IMG/VR virus record: IMGVR_UViG_3300031972_002122
Location: 62,001 to 126,000 of that record
Strand: one strand, 5' to 3'
From: a virus
Length of the DNA: 64,000 nt
Shown here: positions 18,855-28,029 of the stretch, in pieces
How the letters are laid out: the number at the start of each line of letters is the position of its first letter
Position numbering within the stretch: position 1 is the first letter of the stretch
Translations under genes and position numbers: made by a program
Notes under the pieces: model-generated
Databases searched by the model: none
Told to the model about the DNA's origin: nothing
What the model saw: only the letters and a program-made list of their open reading frames with translations

Positions 18855-19626
18855 GCACGTAGTATTTATGGTGAATATGTCCGAGGTAAAGAAGCCGGGA
18901 CGAAACATGCCCTACGAATATTCAGTTCGTAGTTGGAAGCATTACTGTAAGCGACATGGATTTGAATTCTTCGTCCTAGATCAGCGAATATATGATGAGG
19001 GTTATGCGAATGCGAATTGGCATAAGTTATTTGTATTCGAATTATTAGAATCGAATGGTATCGATTATGATAAAGTGTTGATTGTTGACGCTGACACGAT
19101 CGTCCACCCAGATGCGCCTAGTATCTTCGATGAGTGTGGTGATGGTTTTTGTGCGGCGCATAACGATGGGAGTTACGACTGGTTACTGCGGAGTATTGAG
19201 AACTATTCTAAGTACTTATTCGATGGGTTTACATTCCCATTTTGGCAGTATTTTAACTCGGGGGTTATGGTAGTGAACAAAAACCACGCACAACTCTTCA
19301 GGGATATATTAGAATTTTACAACGAGAATCATGAAGCTGTAAAGCAATTGCAAAATACGTTTCATGTAGGCACCGATCAGCCAGTGATTAATTTCTTTGT
19401 ACATAAGACTCGGGATGACTTGGAGTTGTTACCATACGAGTGGAATATGCAAGACCTAACTAGACGAGAAATTCTTGATACTGAATTGACGTTTGTTAAC
19501 TATGGATGGGTATACCATTTCAATGCGATACCATCTAACTATAAATTATCACCTAACCAATTAACAACTCCAGTTTATCAGTGGATGAAATATACTTACG
19601 AAAAATTATACGAGGAATTAATATGA
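18847..19626 (+). CDS. GT8/GMA12-like glycosyltransferase
   Basis: A 259-residue paralogue of the preceding gene. 'WHKLFVFELLESNGIDYDKVL' is followed by VDADTIVH with an intact DxD, then 'YFNSGVMVVNKNH' and 'GTDQPVINFFV'. It likely adds a hexose to a surface glycan. The side-by-side pair suggests a recent tandem duplication that then diverged. Confidence 0.78.
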   Translation: MSKHVVFMVNMSEVKKPGRNMPYEYSVRSWKHYCKRHGFEFFVLDQRIYDEGYANANWHKLFVFELLESNGIDYDKVLIVDADTIVHPDAPSIFDECGDGFCAAHNDGSYDWLLRSIENYSKYLFDGFTFPFWQYFNSGVMVVNKNHAQLFRDILEFYNENHEAVKQLQNTFHVGTDQPVINFFVHKTRDDLELLPYEWNMQDLTRREILDTELTFVNYGWVYHFNAIPSNYKLSPNQLTTPVYQWMKYTYEKLYEELI

Positions 19627-20651
19627 AAAATATTTTAGTTACAGGAGGATTTGGATTTATAGGAACTACGTTGGTGGAACTTTTACTCCAACAAGATAGT
19701 GAATGTAGAGTTCATATAGTAGATGATTTGTCAACGTCACCAGTTTCCGTACATGATTACCTAGATCAGTTGAAACATTCAACTCGGTGTACATTTGACA
19801 TAATGACTGTGGATGAATACTTTAATGGATTGGCAACTGAGAGAGTGTTCGATGAGATATATCACTTGGCTAGTCCAGTTGGACCAGCCTCTGTAATAAA
19901 ACAGGGCGGTAAGATGGTTGGGGATGTGGTTAAAGACATATACCTTATTATCGATTATTGTTTAGAACACGGTACTAAACTTCTAGACGTATCAACGAGT
20001 GAGGTATATGGTGGTGGTGATCGAGACGGTTACTGTTCGGAACTGACCCCTAAAATATTCCCACACAACACGAACATGCGGATGGAATATGCCATTGCAA
20101 AGTTAGCTGCAGAAACTGCGATAGTGAATACATGTAAAGTGGCTAATTTATTTGCAGTTATAATTAGACCATTCAATGTTGCTGGTAAGCGTCAATCCAT
20201 TGCTGGGGGGTTTGTAGTCCCGAGGTTTGTGCAGCAAGCGATTAACAGTTTACCATATACAGTTTTCAATGATGGTGAAGACATTCGAGCATTTACACAT
20301 GTAGAGGATATTGCAACTGGTATGATTTTAGCCATGAATAAGGGAACTTCTGGCACGGTTTATAATTTAGGAAACCCTGATAATAAAATTAAAATTAAGG
20401 AACTACCAGATAGAATCAATTTCACATTGGATGTGTCGAACCCAACGGCGTTCGTCAATCCGAAAATTTTATACGGTGCTTATTATGAGAATGCGAACGA
20501 CAAATATCCAGACTCGACACGAGCTTTTGATGAGTTGGGATGGAAACCATCGTTGTCGATCGGGACGATCGTATATGATTACTACACCGAGTACCAGCGT
20601 CAAGTTAGCGCAGGTACATTAGTTCATAACATATTAGAAGACTATAAATAA
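19623..20651 (+). CDS. nucleotide-sugar epimerase/dehydratase (extended SDR)
   Basis: A 342-residue SDR enzyme. VTGGFGFIGTTLVELL is the Rossmann motif, VSTSEVYGG the catalytic region, YAIAKLAAE the YxxxK; 'IIRPFNVAGKRQ' is typical of UDP-glucuronate decarboxylase and dTDP-glucose dehydratase relatives. If it is a decarboxylase it would fit with the UDP-sugar dehydrogenase at 26443. The ATG at 19623 overlaps the previous stop. Confidence 0.92.
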   Translation: MKNILVTGGFGFIGTTLVELLLQQDSECRVHIVDDLSTSPVSVHDYLDQLKHSTRCTFDIMTVDEYFNGLATERVFDEIYHLASPVGPASVIKQGGKMVGDVVKDIYLIIDYCLEHGTKLLDVSTSEVYGGGDRDGYCSELTPKIFPHNTNMRMEYAIAKLAAETAIVNTCKVANLFAVIIRPFNVAGKRQSIAGGFVVPRFVQQAINSLPYTVFNDGEDIRAFTHVEDIATGMILAMNKGTSGTVYNLGNPDNKIKIKELPDRINFTLDVSNPTAFVNPKILYGAYYENANDKYPDSTRAFDELGWKPSLSIGTIVYDYYTEYQRQVSAGTLVHNILEDYK

Positions 20652-21664
20652 TGAAGTTACATAAAAAATACGTAATTGGAGCATTAATAATGTTCTACGA
20701 GATTGAAATGCTTGGTGAGTACTTCCAATCTATAATTAATATGGTTGACGGGGTTGAAAATCCCGAAAATGTCACTGTACATCTATGCTGGAATACTCAG
20801 GAGTACTTGGAATCTGTCGATTTGGAAAAAACTTCAAAAGTAGCACTACTCAAAAAATTTGATCGGCTAGTAAAAAATCTCATAGAGGCCGGGTTATCGG
20901 TAATTATCGATTATAAGGACAATGACGACACTTTCTACAACATTGCACAGTACCGACGGGATTTAAACTATAATTACTGTGAGAAGGCTGATTTCATCTT
21001 CTGGGGGGAAACTGACAGTATGTTCCCAGCGCAAGGATTAGAGATCGTGGAGAACGTATCACAATATGCACAGTCGCAGGATATTCATCGATATACCCTT
21101 ACATTTGGGTACCGTAAGAACTGGGATTCTTCGTGGGACGTATTGACGCATAGTATGTACGAAAGTACTGAATATGTGGATAACCCAGAGTGGACGATGA
21201 ATAATGAGGCTAGTTCCAAGTCATACATGACCATGGAACGAATGAACGAGATCAACAATCTTGCTACGGAGCCAGACGTTCGTATCATAAAGCAGCCTAA
21301 ATTTGACGGATCGTGTTTGGTCATATCTACTGATTTGATTAAGTCTGGGGTTTTGATTCCACACGCTTTGACCCATTGTGCCGAGGATACGAGTTTTGGT
21401 GAGATGGCTAAGATCGTATTAGGTGACGAATACGTACAGTTTGTTGTAAAAAACATACTCAGAGTTCATAATAGGAGGCATCCACGGAAGCGAAATTATA
21501 TTCTGGGTGAGAATAATCCGATGGGCTTGGCTGGAGCGTCTAAAGGCGCGTGGTGGGACATATTAGAAAAAACATCCAAATATAATTTGGCAATTCTTAG
21601 AAATAGTCAGAAAAAATTCATTTCTTTGGGTGAAGTGATAAACAAAATAAAGGAAGTTAGATGA
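20651..21664 (+). CDS. glycosyltransferase-like protein (GT-A type)
   Basis: A 337-residue protein starting in a TAATG overlap. 'ADFIFWGETDSMFP' has an acidic pair in the place of DxD, and a long C-terminal part carries conserved Trp/His residues. GT-A fold is inferred from this site and the context. Confidence 0.58.
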   Translation: MKLHKKYVIGALIMFYEIEMLGEYFQSIINMVDGVENPENVTVHLCWNTQEYLESVDLEKTSKVALLKKFDRLVKNLIEAGLSVIIDYKDNDDTFYNIAQYRRDLNYNYCEKADFIFWGETDSMFPAQGLEIVENVSQYAQSQDIHRYTLTFGYRKNWDSSWDVLTHSMYESTEYVDNPEWTMNNEASSKSYMTMERMNEINNLATEPDVRIIKQPKFDGSCLVISTDLIKSGVLIPHALTHCAEDTSFGEMAKIVLGDEYVQFVVKNILRVHNRRHPRKRNYILGENNPMGLAGASKGAWWDILEKTSKYNLAILRNSQKKFISLGEVINKIKEVR

Positions 21665-22230
21665 GGTTGTTAGATAAATTACCGTTACCATTACCTAGAA
21701 AATTATATTTCTCAGAGCAAGTAGACCAAAAATCTATTGTTAATTTGACTCGGGAAATTATTAAGATTAATGATAACGACGAATATTTGAAGGGGTTATA
21801 TGCCTTACATAATTTAGATTACAATGTACTGCCTATCGAGATATACATAGATTCGTATGGTGGGCAAGTGTACCAGATATTAGGTCTTATAAGTGTTATC
21901 GAGAATTCAGTAACACCAGTTAATACTATTGTGACTGGATGTGCTATGAGTTGTGGGTTCATGTTACTGATAAGTGGTCATGAACGATTTGCTCATAAAC
22001 ATTCAACTCCATTATACCATCAAGTGTCTAGTGGTTCGTCTGGAAAGATTAAAGATATCCAAGAGCGATATAGAGAGACTAGAAGACTCCAGAAGAAGTT
22101 GGAAAAGTTGACGATGGAGAAGACTAATATTCCAAAATCTAAATTGAAGAAAATTTATAGAAGAAAGCAAGATTGGTATATGACCCCAAAGGAAGCTGTG
22201 AAGTATGGGGTTGTAGATCATATTTTATAA
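21661..22230 (+). CDS. ClpP-like serine protease (S14 family)
   Basis: A 189-residue protein, about the size of mature ClpP. The catalytic triad is intact by alignment: Ser97 in TGCAMSCGFML, His120 in LYHQVS, Asp171 in QDWYMTPKEAVKYGVVD, equivalent to the Asp of RDRFLS in E. coli ClpP. IDSYGGQVYQILGL matches the oxyanion-strand region. A charged coiled helix (residues 130-165) replaces the usual handle. It lies inside the sugar cassette; it may be a prohead protease or act with host Clp ATPases. The choice is open. Confidence 0.9.
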   Translation: MRLLDKLPLPLPRKLYFSEQVDQKSIVNLTREIIKINDNDEYLKGLYALHNLDYNVLPIEIYIDSYGGQVYQILGLISVIENSVTPVNTIVTGCAMSCGFMLLISGHERFAHKHSTPLYHQVSSGSSGKIKDIQERYRETRRLQKKLEKLTMEKTNIPKSKLKKIYRRKQDWYMTPKEAVKYGVVDHIL

Positions 22231-22246
22231 CATAAAATAGTATAAT

Positions 22247-22726
22247 ATGTTTGGTGGACATTCAATAACAAAGGAATCGTTTGACCTTATCTGCGAATTA
22301 ATGCCAGAAGGCGGGACTTTATTAGAACTCGGTAGCGGTCGTGTTACTGAATTATTTGCTGAAAAGTATACATTGTATTCGGTTGAGAACGATCCCATGT
22401 GGGTTGATAACTATGATTGTGAATACATTTATGCTCCACTGGTTGACGATTTGTGGTATGATGTAGAAATACTTAAGGCAAATCTTCCAGTGGACTATGA
22501 CATGCTGTTAGTGGATGGCCCGAGAACTCAAGAGCGGCGAGCTCATATACTCAATAATTTAGAATTATTTAGAGACGATCGGGTGTGGTTGTTTGACGAT
22601 GTGAATCAGCCCGGCAACCTCGAAACATTCAAAAAAGTAGCTGAAGTTACTGGTCGGGATAGTAAGATAGTTGTAGTAGGAACAAAACATAACGGGATTT
22701 TATATCCAAAAAATGAGGAAAAATAA
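22247..22726 (+). CDS. SAM-dependent methyltransferase-like protein
   Basis: A 159-residue Rossmann-like protein. 'TLLELGSGRVTELF' is a class I methyltransferase motif I, VENDP the acidic motif II, and 'YDMLLVDGP' motif IV. Shorter than most and lacking a target domain, it may methylate a small substrate or sugar. Confidence 0.72.
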   Translation: MFGGHSITKESFDLICELMPEGGTLLELGSGRVTELFAEKYTLYSVENDPMWVDNYDCEYIYAPLVDDLWYDVEILKANLPVDYDMLLVDGPRTQERRAHILNNLELFRDDRVWLFDDVNQPGNLETFKKVAEVTGRDSKIVVVGTKHNGILYPKNEEK

Positions 22727-23298
22727 TGTCATGTAGAAAACCATTTGTACCAGAGATACATAAACACTTCGACGGTGAGTATGGGACTGTCGGGATGGAA
22801 ATCGGATGCGATCGTGGTGGGATGTCGAATGCCATCGTGGAAATAATGAAACCATCAATATTTTATATGGTCGATCCTTGGGATGAAGTTGACAACCGTC
22901 GAAATGGATTGCGAAATTCCAAGGCGATGCGGGAACGGTATGAAGAAGCTATGGAGCAACCAAACATTAAAGACAACCCAGTCGTGAAAGTTCTAAAAAT
23001 GAAAAGCGTGGAAGCGTTTGAACACATCCCCGATGAATCGTTGGACTGGGTGTTTATTGATGGTGATCATACTTACTTTGGAACTCGGGATGATTTGGAA
23101 GGGGTACTTCCGAAAATGAAACCTGATGGTATTATATTTGGGGATGACTACGTCTGGATGAACACGTACGGTGATGAGGAAGAAGGAAATACTGGGAAGG
23201 TTAAACGTGCTGCTGACGAGTTTTTAGTAAAGTATAGAGATATTATAAAAAAGGATGATTATAAATCTAATTGTTTTATATTTGAATTGAATAAATGA
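22726..23298 (+). CDS. class I SAM-dependent methyltransferase (Methyltransf_24-like)
   Basis: A 190-residue protein with 'GTVGMEIGCDRGGMS' (motif I), FYMVDPWD (motif II) and 'LDWVFIDGDHTYFG' (motif IV), the pattern of macrocin-O-methyltransferase and Methyltransf_24 proteins often found in sugar clusters. It starts in a TAATG overlap. Confidence 0.85.
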   Translation: MSCRKPFVPEIHKHFDGEYGTVGMEIGCDRGGMSNAIVEIMKPSIFYMVDPWDEVDNRRNGLRNSKAMRERYEEAMEQPNIKDNPVVKVLKMKSVEAFEHIPDESLDWVFIDGDHTYFGTRDDLEGVLPKMKPDGIIFGDDYVWMNTYGDEEEGNTGKVKRAADEFLVKYRDIIKKDDYKSNCFIFELNK

Positions 23299-24227
23299 AT
23301 GTAGCATTTTTTACTGAAGGTGGATGGTCAGGCAAGGTGCCTAGAAATCACCCAAATATGAGAACTGATTTGGCGTGGGAATGTGCACTAGAAGCAGACC
23401 ACCATAATATACCAACATTCTACGTGGCGGAGTGGAAGGGTAAGTATGATTTGGGAATAATAATAGTTCCGAAGAAAAATCCAGAGAATGCATTTGAATG
23501 TGTGCAGTTTCTGAGGCATTATTGTAAGAAAATAGCAGTCATGCAGGAGGGGCCAAACTGGTACTGGCAAGACTGGGATTTACCGACACAGATAGGTTAT
23601 TATAATTTACTTATCAGTGTAGATCGTATTTATGCCCACAATGAATTAGATAGAAAATACTACGCTGGCTTACTTGACCATCCTGATGTTAGGGTATTAC
23701 CAACACTGATGATTGAAGACGCCATTGGTGATGTTGTACAGTCTCACGATCGGGATGGTGTAATGATTGGTGGTAACTTCGTTTCGTGGTATGGTGGATT
23801 TGATAGCTATGCAATCGCTGTGGAATTTAATACACCAATATTTGCACCGTCGATGGGTAGAAAGCAAGATGGGGAAGATCAATTAGACGACATATCATAT
23901 TTGCCATACCTAACGTGGAGGGATTGGATAACTGAACTGTCTAAGCGAAAGTATGCAGTTCATTTAATGCGAACACACGCCGCGGGAACATTCGCATTAA
24001 ATTGTGCGTATTTAGGTATACCGTGTATTGGATGGAAGGGGTTGGATACTCAAGAGATTTGCTTCCCCAAACTATCATTTGATGTGGGTGACATGGATAG
24101 TGCGAGGTCGATGGCGAGGCACTTAGCTACCGATGATGAGTTTTATAAGCATGTAGCCGCAGTCGCTAAGGATGCTTATGACAAACATTTTAAGGAAGAT
24201 ATATTTTTAATGAAATTTCATGATTGA
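23295..24227 (+). CDS. glycosyltransferase-like protein (GT-B type)
   Basis: A 310-residue protein. 'HLMRTHAAGTFALNCAYLGIP' then IGWKGLDTQ resembles the donor domain of GT-B enzymes (a selection step, A-x-N-C-A, then a glycine turn). N-terminal domain begins 'MNVAFFTEGGWSGKVPRNH'. It starts in an ATGA overlap. Assignment rests on fold pattern and context. Confidence 0.6.
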   Translation: MNVAFFTEGGWSGKVPRNHPNMRTDLAWECALEADHHNIPTFYVAEWKGKYDLGIIIVPKKNPENAFECVQFLRHYCKKIAVMQEGPNWYWQDWDLPTQIGYYNLLISVDRIYAHNELDRKYYAGLLDHPDVRVLPTLMIEDAIGDVVQSHDRDGVMIGGNFVSWYGGFDSYAIAVEFNTPIFAPSMGRKQDGEDQLDDISYLPYLTWRDWITELSKRKYAVHLMRTHAAGTFALNCAYLGIPCIGWKGLDTQEICFPKLSFDVGDMDSARSMARHLATDDEFYKHVAAVAKDAYDKHFKEDIFLMKFHD

Positions 24228-25134
24228 TAGGTACGGTAAGTATAGGGATCAGAATGATGTTTGCTGGCAATATAAGGTGAAAGAATCTCAGCGGTCGTAT
24301 GACGCAGATACTTTTGGGTTAGATCGCGGCGAAATTTCAAATATTCGAACGGATGATCTAGAATTTCGATACATAGATCGTGATGATAAAGATGGGTGCC
24401 ACGCTATAAGAGATTTTATAGAGAGGTACGAGTGGTTAGGTAAGATGCCAGTGTGGGTGACACAACGTTTTGGTGCTTATTATAATGATATTTTGGTTGG
24501 ATGTGTGGTGATGGCTACACCATATACTATGAGTAAATATCTGGGTGATGATAAGTATAAAAAGCTAGAGAAGCTAATAGCTAGGGGAGCTAGTAGTTCC
24601 ATAGCACCTAAGAATATGGCATCGTGGCTCATTATGAAATCGATTGGGTGGATGGTTGATAACACTGAGTATCGACTGTTCAGCGCGTATGCAGACCCTG
24701 AAGCACTTGAACTTGGTACTGTGTATCAGGCGTGTAATTTTTACTACATGGGTCAAACATTTGGTGGTGGGTATGTGTATATCGATCCCGAGAACGAAGA
24801 GAATGGCTGGTTTGGAGATTCATATTTCAATCAGCGGTCAGTGATCAAGCGAGTAGCTATAGCATCTGGCGTAAAGTGGGAGGACGAGTATATCAAATTG
24901 AATAAGACTGGTAGGAAGCGTGTAATCGACTGGGATGCTATCGGTGTTGATTTGAAGGCTGAAATCAAAGCACATGTCCGATCCTACAGGGATAAATTTA
25001 TAAAATACAAAACTGCTAGGAAGCATAAATACCTATACATTCAGGGGAAGGATAGACGAGAGACTAGAACACTTCGAAAGCTGTTTGAGGCAAATACTAA
25101 ATTTTATCCATATCCCGTAGAGCGGGGCGAATAA
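24220..25134 (+). CDS. Mom-like GNAT-fold protein (candidate DNA-modifying acyltransferase)
   Basis: A 304-residue protein. The core 'WLGKMPVWVTQRFGAYYND' to 'LIARGASSSIAPKNMASWLI' and then 'SAYADPEALELGTVYQACNF' followed by YYMG matches the pattern of phage Mu Mom-family proteins (S-Y-A-D-P ... G-T-I-Y-Q-A-x-N), which modify adenine in DNA. The C-terminal 80 residues are basic and could bind DNA. Family relation is my pattern match, not a search result; a tail-module protein of the same fold is the alternative. Confidence 0.6.
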   Translation: MIDRYGKYRDQNDVCWQYKVKESQRSYDADTFGLDRGEISNIRTDDLEFRYIDRDDKDGCHAIRDFIERYEWLGKMPVWVTQRFGAYYNDILVGCVVMATPYTMSKYLGDDKYKKLEKLIARGASSSIAPKNMASWLIMKSIGWMVDNTEYRLFSAYADPEALELGTVYQACNFYYMGQTFGGGYVYIDPENEENGWFGDSYFNQRSVIKRVAIASGVKWEDEYIKLNKTGRKRVIDWDAIGVDLKAEIKAHVRSYRDKFIKYKTARKHKYLYIQGKDRRETRTLRKLFEANTKFYPYPVERGE

Positions 25135-25149
25135 CCAATTTAAAAAATG

Positions 25150-25158
25150 ATATTTATA
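25150..25158 (+). promoter_or_regulatory. late-promoter-like box ATATTTATA
   Basis: In the 43-base gap before 25178. Same element as at 27327, 31429 and 33562; consistent with a T4-type late promoter, with the start codon about 20 bases downstream. Confidence 0.5.
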
Positions 25159-25177
25159 AACACAAAGGGAACAAGTT

Positions 25178-26446
25178 ATGAAAATATCGATTATACAACC
25201 ATCTAGGAACAATTTAAAATATCTAAAATGGAGTTATGCAGCGATTAGAAAGAATCAGGGAGATCATGAAGTCCAAATTTGTATCGCTGACGACGCTTCC
25301 ACGGACGGAACGCGTGAGTGGTTGGAAGAGATTAGTGTGGATGATCCTAATCTATCTTTTATTGTCAATGATAGCGGGAATCGTGTCGGTCATACAATTT
25401 TGTATGACAGGTTAGTCAACGAAGTAGCTGAACATGACGTGTGTATGATATTCCATGCTGATATGTATCTGGCGGAGGGGGCATTGGATTCCATTGAGTA
25501 TGCGTTATATGACTTGGAAACTACGAAAGAAGATACGCATAAACATCTAAAGGTAGTTGAGCGATATAAAACTATCGTGTCGTTGACTAGGATTGAGCCG
25601 CCGTTACATCCACCCGGACCCGAAAAGATTGTAAAGAATTTTGGTACTGAACCTGAACAGTTTCTGCCGACTGAATTCGATTCATGGGTTCAATGGTATT
25701 TACAAAATAACGATAAGTCTAAAACTACAGAGGGAATCTTTGCACCTTGGGCTTTTTTCAAACGAGATTTTCAGGAGATTGGTGGACATGATCCACTATA
25801 CGCACCACAGAGTAAAGAGGACAGTGATATATTTAATAGGTTTCATTTAAACGGATGTAAATTCATTCAGGTGTGGGACGGGTTCGTGTATCATATGACA
25901 TGTCGTGGGAGTAGATTTAATCCAACATTGACATCTATCGGTAAAAATAGTGATGAGTGGAACGCTCAGAACATGAGAAGTTCTAGAAATTTCATTAGGA
26001 AGTGGGGACACTTCGTGAAGCATGATCGATTCATGAAGCCAATTGTTCCACCAAAGTATGACGTGGGGTTGGTTGTACATAATTGTAATTCGAAATTATT
26101 GGCAGCGTTGGAGCCGTGGTGTTCAGATATATACGTTGATATGGATGATGATATGGTGTATGTGTATACTAACAGGGAGCAAAAAAACACCACAATTGAT
26201 CTAGAATCTAAAATTCATTATATGAAAGACCCAATCACAAACGATGTAGTTGTTGTGATCGATGGTAACCTCATTAGTGAAGCCGATGCCAACTATATAC
26301 AAATGTTATCTGAAATACTTGCCGATAGTGGAGAAGCTGGGCAACAAATGGGTATTGGTAATCTTAGAATTACTATAAATAAATTAGATACATACGAAAA
26401 CGATTTGATCGTGTGTGAGGAAAATAAAATAAAGGAATTAGTATGA
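25178..26446 (+). CDS. glycosyltransferase family 2 with extra C-terminal domain
   Basis: A 422-residue protein. The first 290 residues are GT2: 'ISIIQPSRNNLKYLKWSY', ADDASTDGT donor motif, and 'MIFHADMYL' near the metal site; 'GGHDPLYAPQSKEDSDIF' is the acceptor-site motif. The last 120 residues are an unrecognised acidic domain. It begins a transcription unit behind a late-type box and ends in an ATGA overlap. Confidence 0.85.
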   Translation: MKISIIQPSRNNLKYLKWSYAAIRKNQGDHEVQICIADDASTDGTREWLEEISVDDPNLSFIVNDSGNRVGHTILYDRLVNEVAEHDVCMIFHADMYLAEGALDSIEYALYDLETTKEDTHKHLKVVERYKTIVSLTRIEPPLHPPGPEKIVKNFGTEPEQFLPTEFDSWVQWYLQNNDKSKTTEGIFAPWAFFKRDFQEIGGHDPLYAPQSKEDSDIFNRFHLNGCKFIQVWDGFVYHMTCRGSRFNPTLTSIGKNSDEWNAQNMRSSRNFIRKWGHFVKHDRFMKPIVPPKYDVGLVVHNCNSKLLAALEPWCSDIYVDMDDDMVYVYTNREQKNTTIDLESKIHYMKDPITNDVVVVIDGNLISEADANYIQMLSEILADSGEAGQQMGIGNLRITINKLDTYENDLIVCEENKIKELV

Positions 26447-27297
26447 AAGTAGGAGTAATTGGTAATGGGTTTGTTGGGAATTCAATATACCACACATTCG
26501 CACAGTCGGTCGATGTTTATGTCAACGACATCAATCCAGAAAAATCTACGAACACGTTGTCTGATGTATTAGAAAACTGCGATGTAGTATTTGTATGCTT
26601 ACCTACACCCATGCGTTCGGATGGTCGGCAAGATATAAGTTATATCAACTCGGCGTTCCAGAAAATTAACGAGACGCTAGCGACGATCAAGCGTGCAGGT
26701 GATGATATTGTGTTTGTGGTTAAATCTACGGTTGTACCCGGTACAACTGACCGTTTAATCGAAGAGCACGGACTTAATATTTCATTCTCACCAGAATTCT
26801 TGACAGAGCGGACTGCTGTGTCGGATTCGATATGCAGTAATCATGTTATCATTGGTGGTAGTCAACAATCAACTGAAATACTGACTAAATTATTCCGAAC
26901 ACGTTTCGGAAGGGCTTATAATATTTTCGTTACTACGAATAAGACTGCAGAGTTTATCAAATACATGCGAAATACATACTTCGCTACTAAGGTAACGTAC
27001 ATGAATGAAATGTTTAGAGTTGCGGCGAACTGTGAGGTGGATTGGGAAGACGCTGTGAGCGGATTCGCTATGGATGGAAGGATTGGTCACTCACATATGA
27101 GTGTACCCGGACACGATGGTATGTATGGCTACGGTGGTACATGCTTCCCTAAAGATGTTGGGGCAATAATTACACATTCTGAAGACCTAGGATTTACACC
27201 ACCAGTATTACGAGCAGTGCGTGATGCTAATTTAAAGTACCGTGGTGTGGAGGATTGGAAATCAAGTGTTGGGCGTGCAGTATCTGAGGACGAGTAG
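26443..27297 (+). CDS. UDP-glucose/GDP-mannose 6-dehydrogenase, short form
   Basis: Oxidises a nucleotide sugar to a uronic acid with NAD+. GVIGNGFVG is the NAD motif, 'FVCLPTPMRSDG' and SPEFLTERTA are family motifs, and GYGGTCFPKD contains the catalytic Cys234. Only 284 residues: it ends shortly after the central helix and lacks the C-terminal UDP-binding domain of standard enzymes (about 390-450). The short form may still be active in a dimer or use another partner. Confidence 0.92.
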   Translation: MKVGVIGNGFVGNSIYHTFAQSVDVYVNDINPEKSTNTLSDVLENCDVVFVCLPTPMRSDGRQDISYINSAFQKINETLATIKRAGDDIVFVVKSTVVPGTTDRLIEEHGLNISFSPEFLTERTAVSDSICSNHVIIGGSQQSTEILTKLFRTRFGRAYNIFVTTNKTAEFIKYMRNTYFATKVTYMNEMFRVAANCEVDWEDAVSGFAMDGRIGHSHMSVPGHDGMYGYGGTCFPKDVGAIITHSEDLGFTPPVLRAVRDANLKYRGVEDWKSSVGRAVSEDE

Positions 27298-27326
27298 ATG
27301 AACATTACTCTAAACCAAAAAAATAC

Positions 27327-27335
27327 ATATTTATA
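27327..27335 (+). promoter_or_regulatory. late-promoter-like box ATATTTATA
   Basis: Within the 57-base gap before 27355, 19 bases upstream of the ATG. Same class as the boxes at 25150 and 33562. Confidence 0.5.
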
Positions 27336-27354
27336 ATAAAGTTGGGACATAATT

Positions 27355-28029
27355 ATGTATTATTTTGACAATGATTTTTTAAGTCAATATTTCGATCAGG
27401 GGATTGCTGTTAAGGTATTCGTAGATGGTGAGTACTATGATATAGCAGGTAAATCTGATATAGAAGATACCGAATTTGGGATCGGTTACACCCTTCAGGG
27501 TAGACCGCATACATTTGATTATAGATCAATTGAGCAAATAAAGGCTGGAAACAACATTATAACTAAAGATCACTTACAGTCTAAGATTGATGGAGTAGAA
27601 GAGCCCGAGGGTGGTGAGGAAGACATGGATGGTGAAGATGGTGGTATGGACGATCTCGGCGGTGCTGACGGTGGGGGTGAACCTGCACCAGAGGGTGGGG
27701 GTGAAGAAGCACCTCCTGAAGAGGATGAAGAACCACCGATGGAAGGTTATACGCCTAGGGAATTGATGGGTATGATGTTGTCAGAAGCTAAAGCTAAAAA
27801 AAATACAGCAAAGACTGGGTTCGTGAAAGGTAACATGGTAGAAAACATAGATATGCTATGTGAGTTTCATGGATCGCGTGGATCAGTTACAAATGTCGAT
27901 ATGCCAGACAGTGATGATGGTTTGGTTATGGTCGAATATAGAATTTTTAACTATGGGTATAATTTTAAACCGGGTCAAAAAGTTATAAAGTCATCAAAAC
28001 AGTTACAGAAGATCGATAGCGATGAGTGA
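27355..28029 (+). CDS. hypothetical protein with acidic Gly/Glu-rich centre
   Basis: A 224-residue protein. Two folded parts flank a low-complexity acidic segment (residues about 80-128, rich in E, G, P and D). The C-terminal part 'GFVKGNMVENIDMLCEFH' to 'GYNFKPGQKV' has a strand pattern like small beta-barrel domains. It follows a late-type box, so a virion or assembly role is possible. No homologue recognised. Confidence 0.7.
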   Translation: MYYFDNDFLSQYFDQGIAVKVFVDGEYYDIAGKSDIEDTEFGIGYTLQGRPHTFDYRSIEQIKAGNNIITKDHLQSKIDGVEEPEGGEEDMDGEDGGMDDLGGADGGGEPAPEGGGEEAPPEEDEEPPMEGYTPRELMGMMLSEAKAKKNTAKTGFVKGNMVENIDMLCEFHGSRGSVTNVDMPDSDDGLVMVEYRIFNYGYNFKPGQKVIKSSKQLQKIDSDE

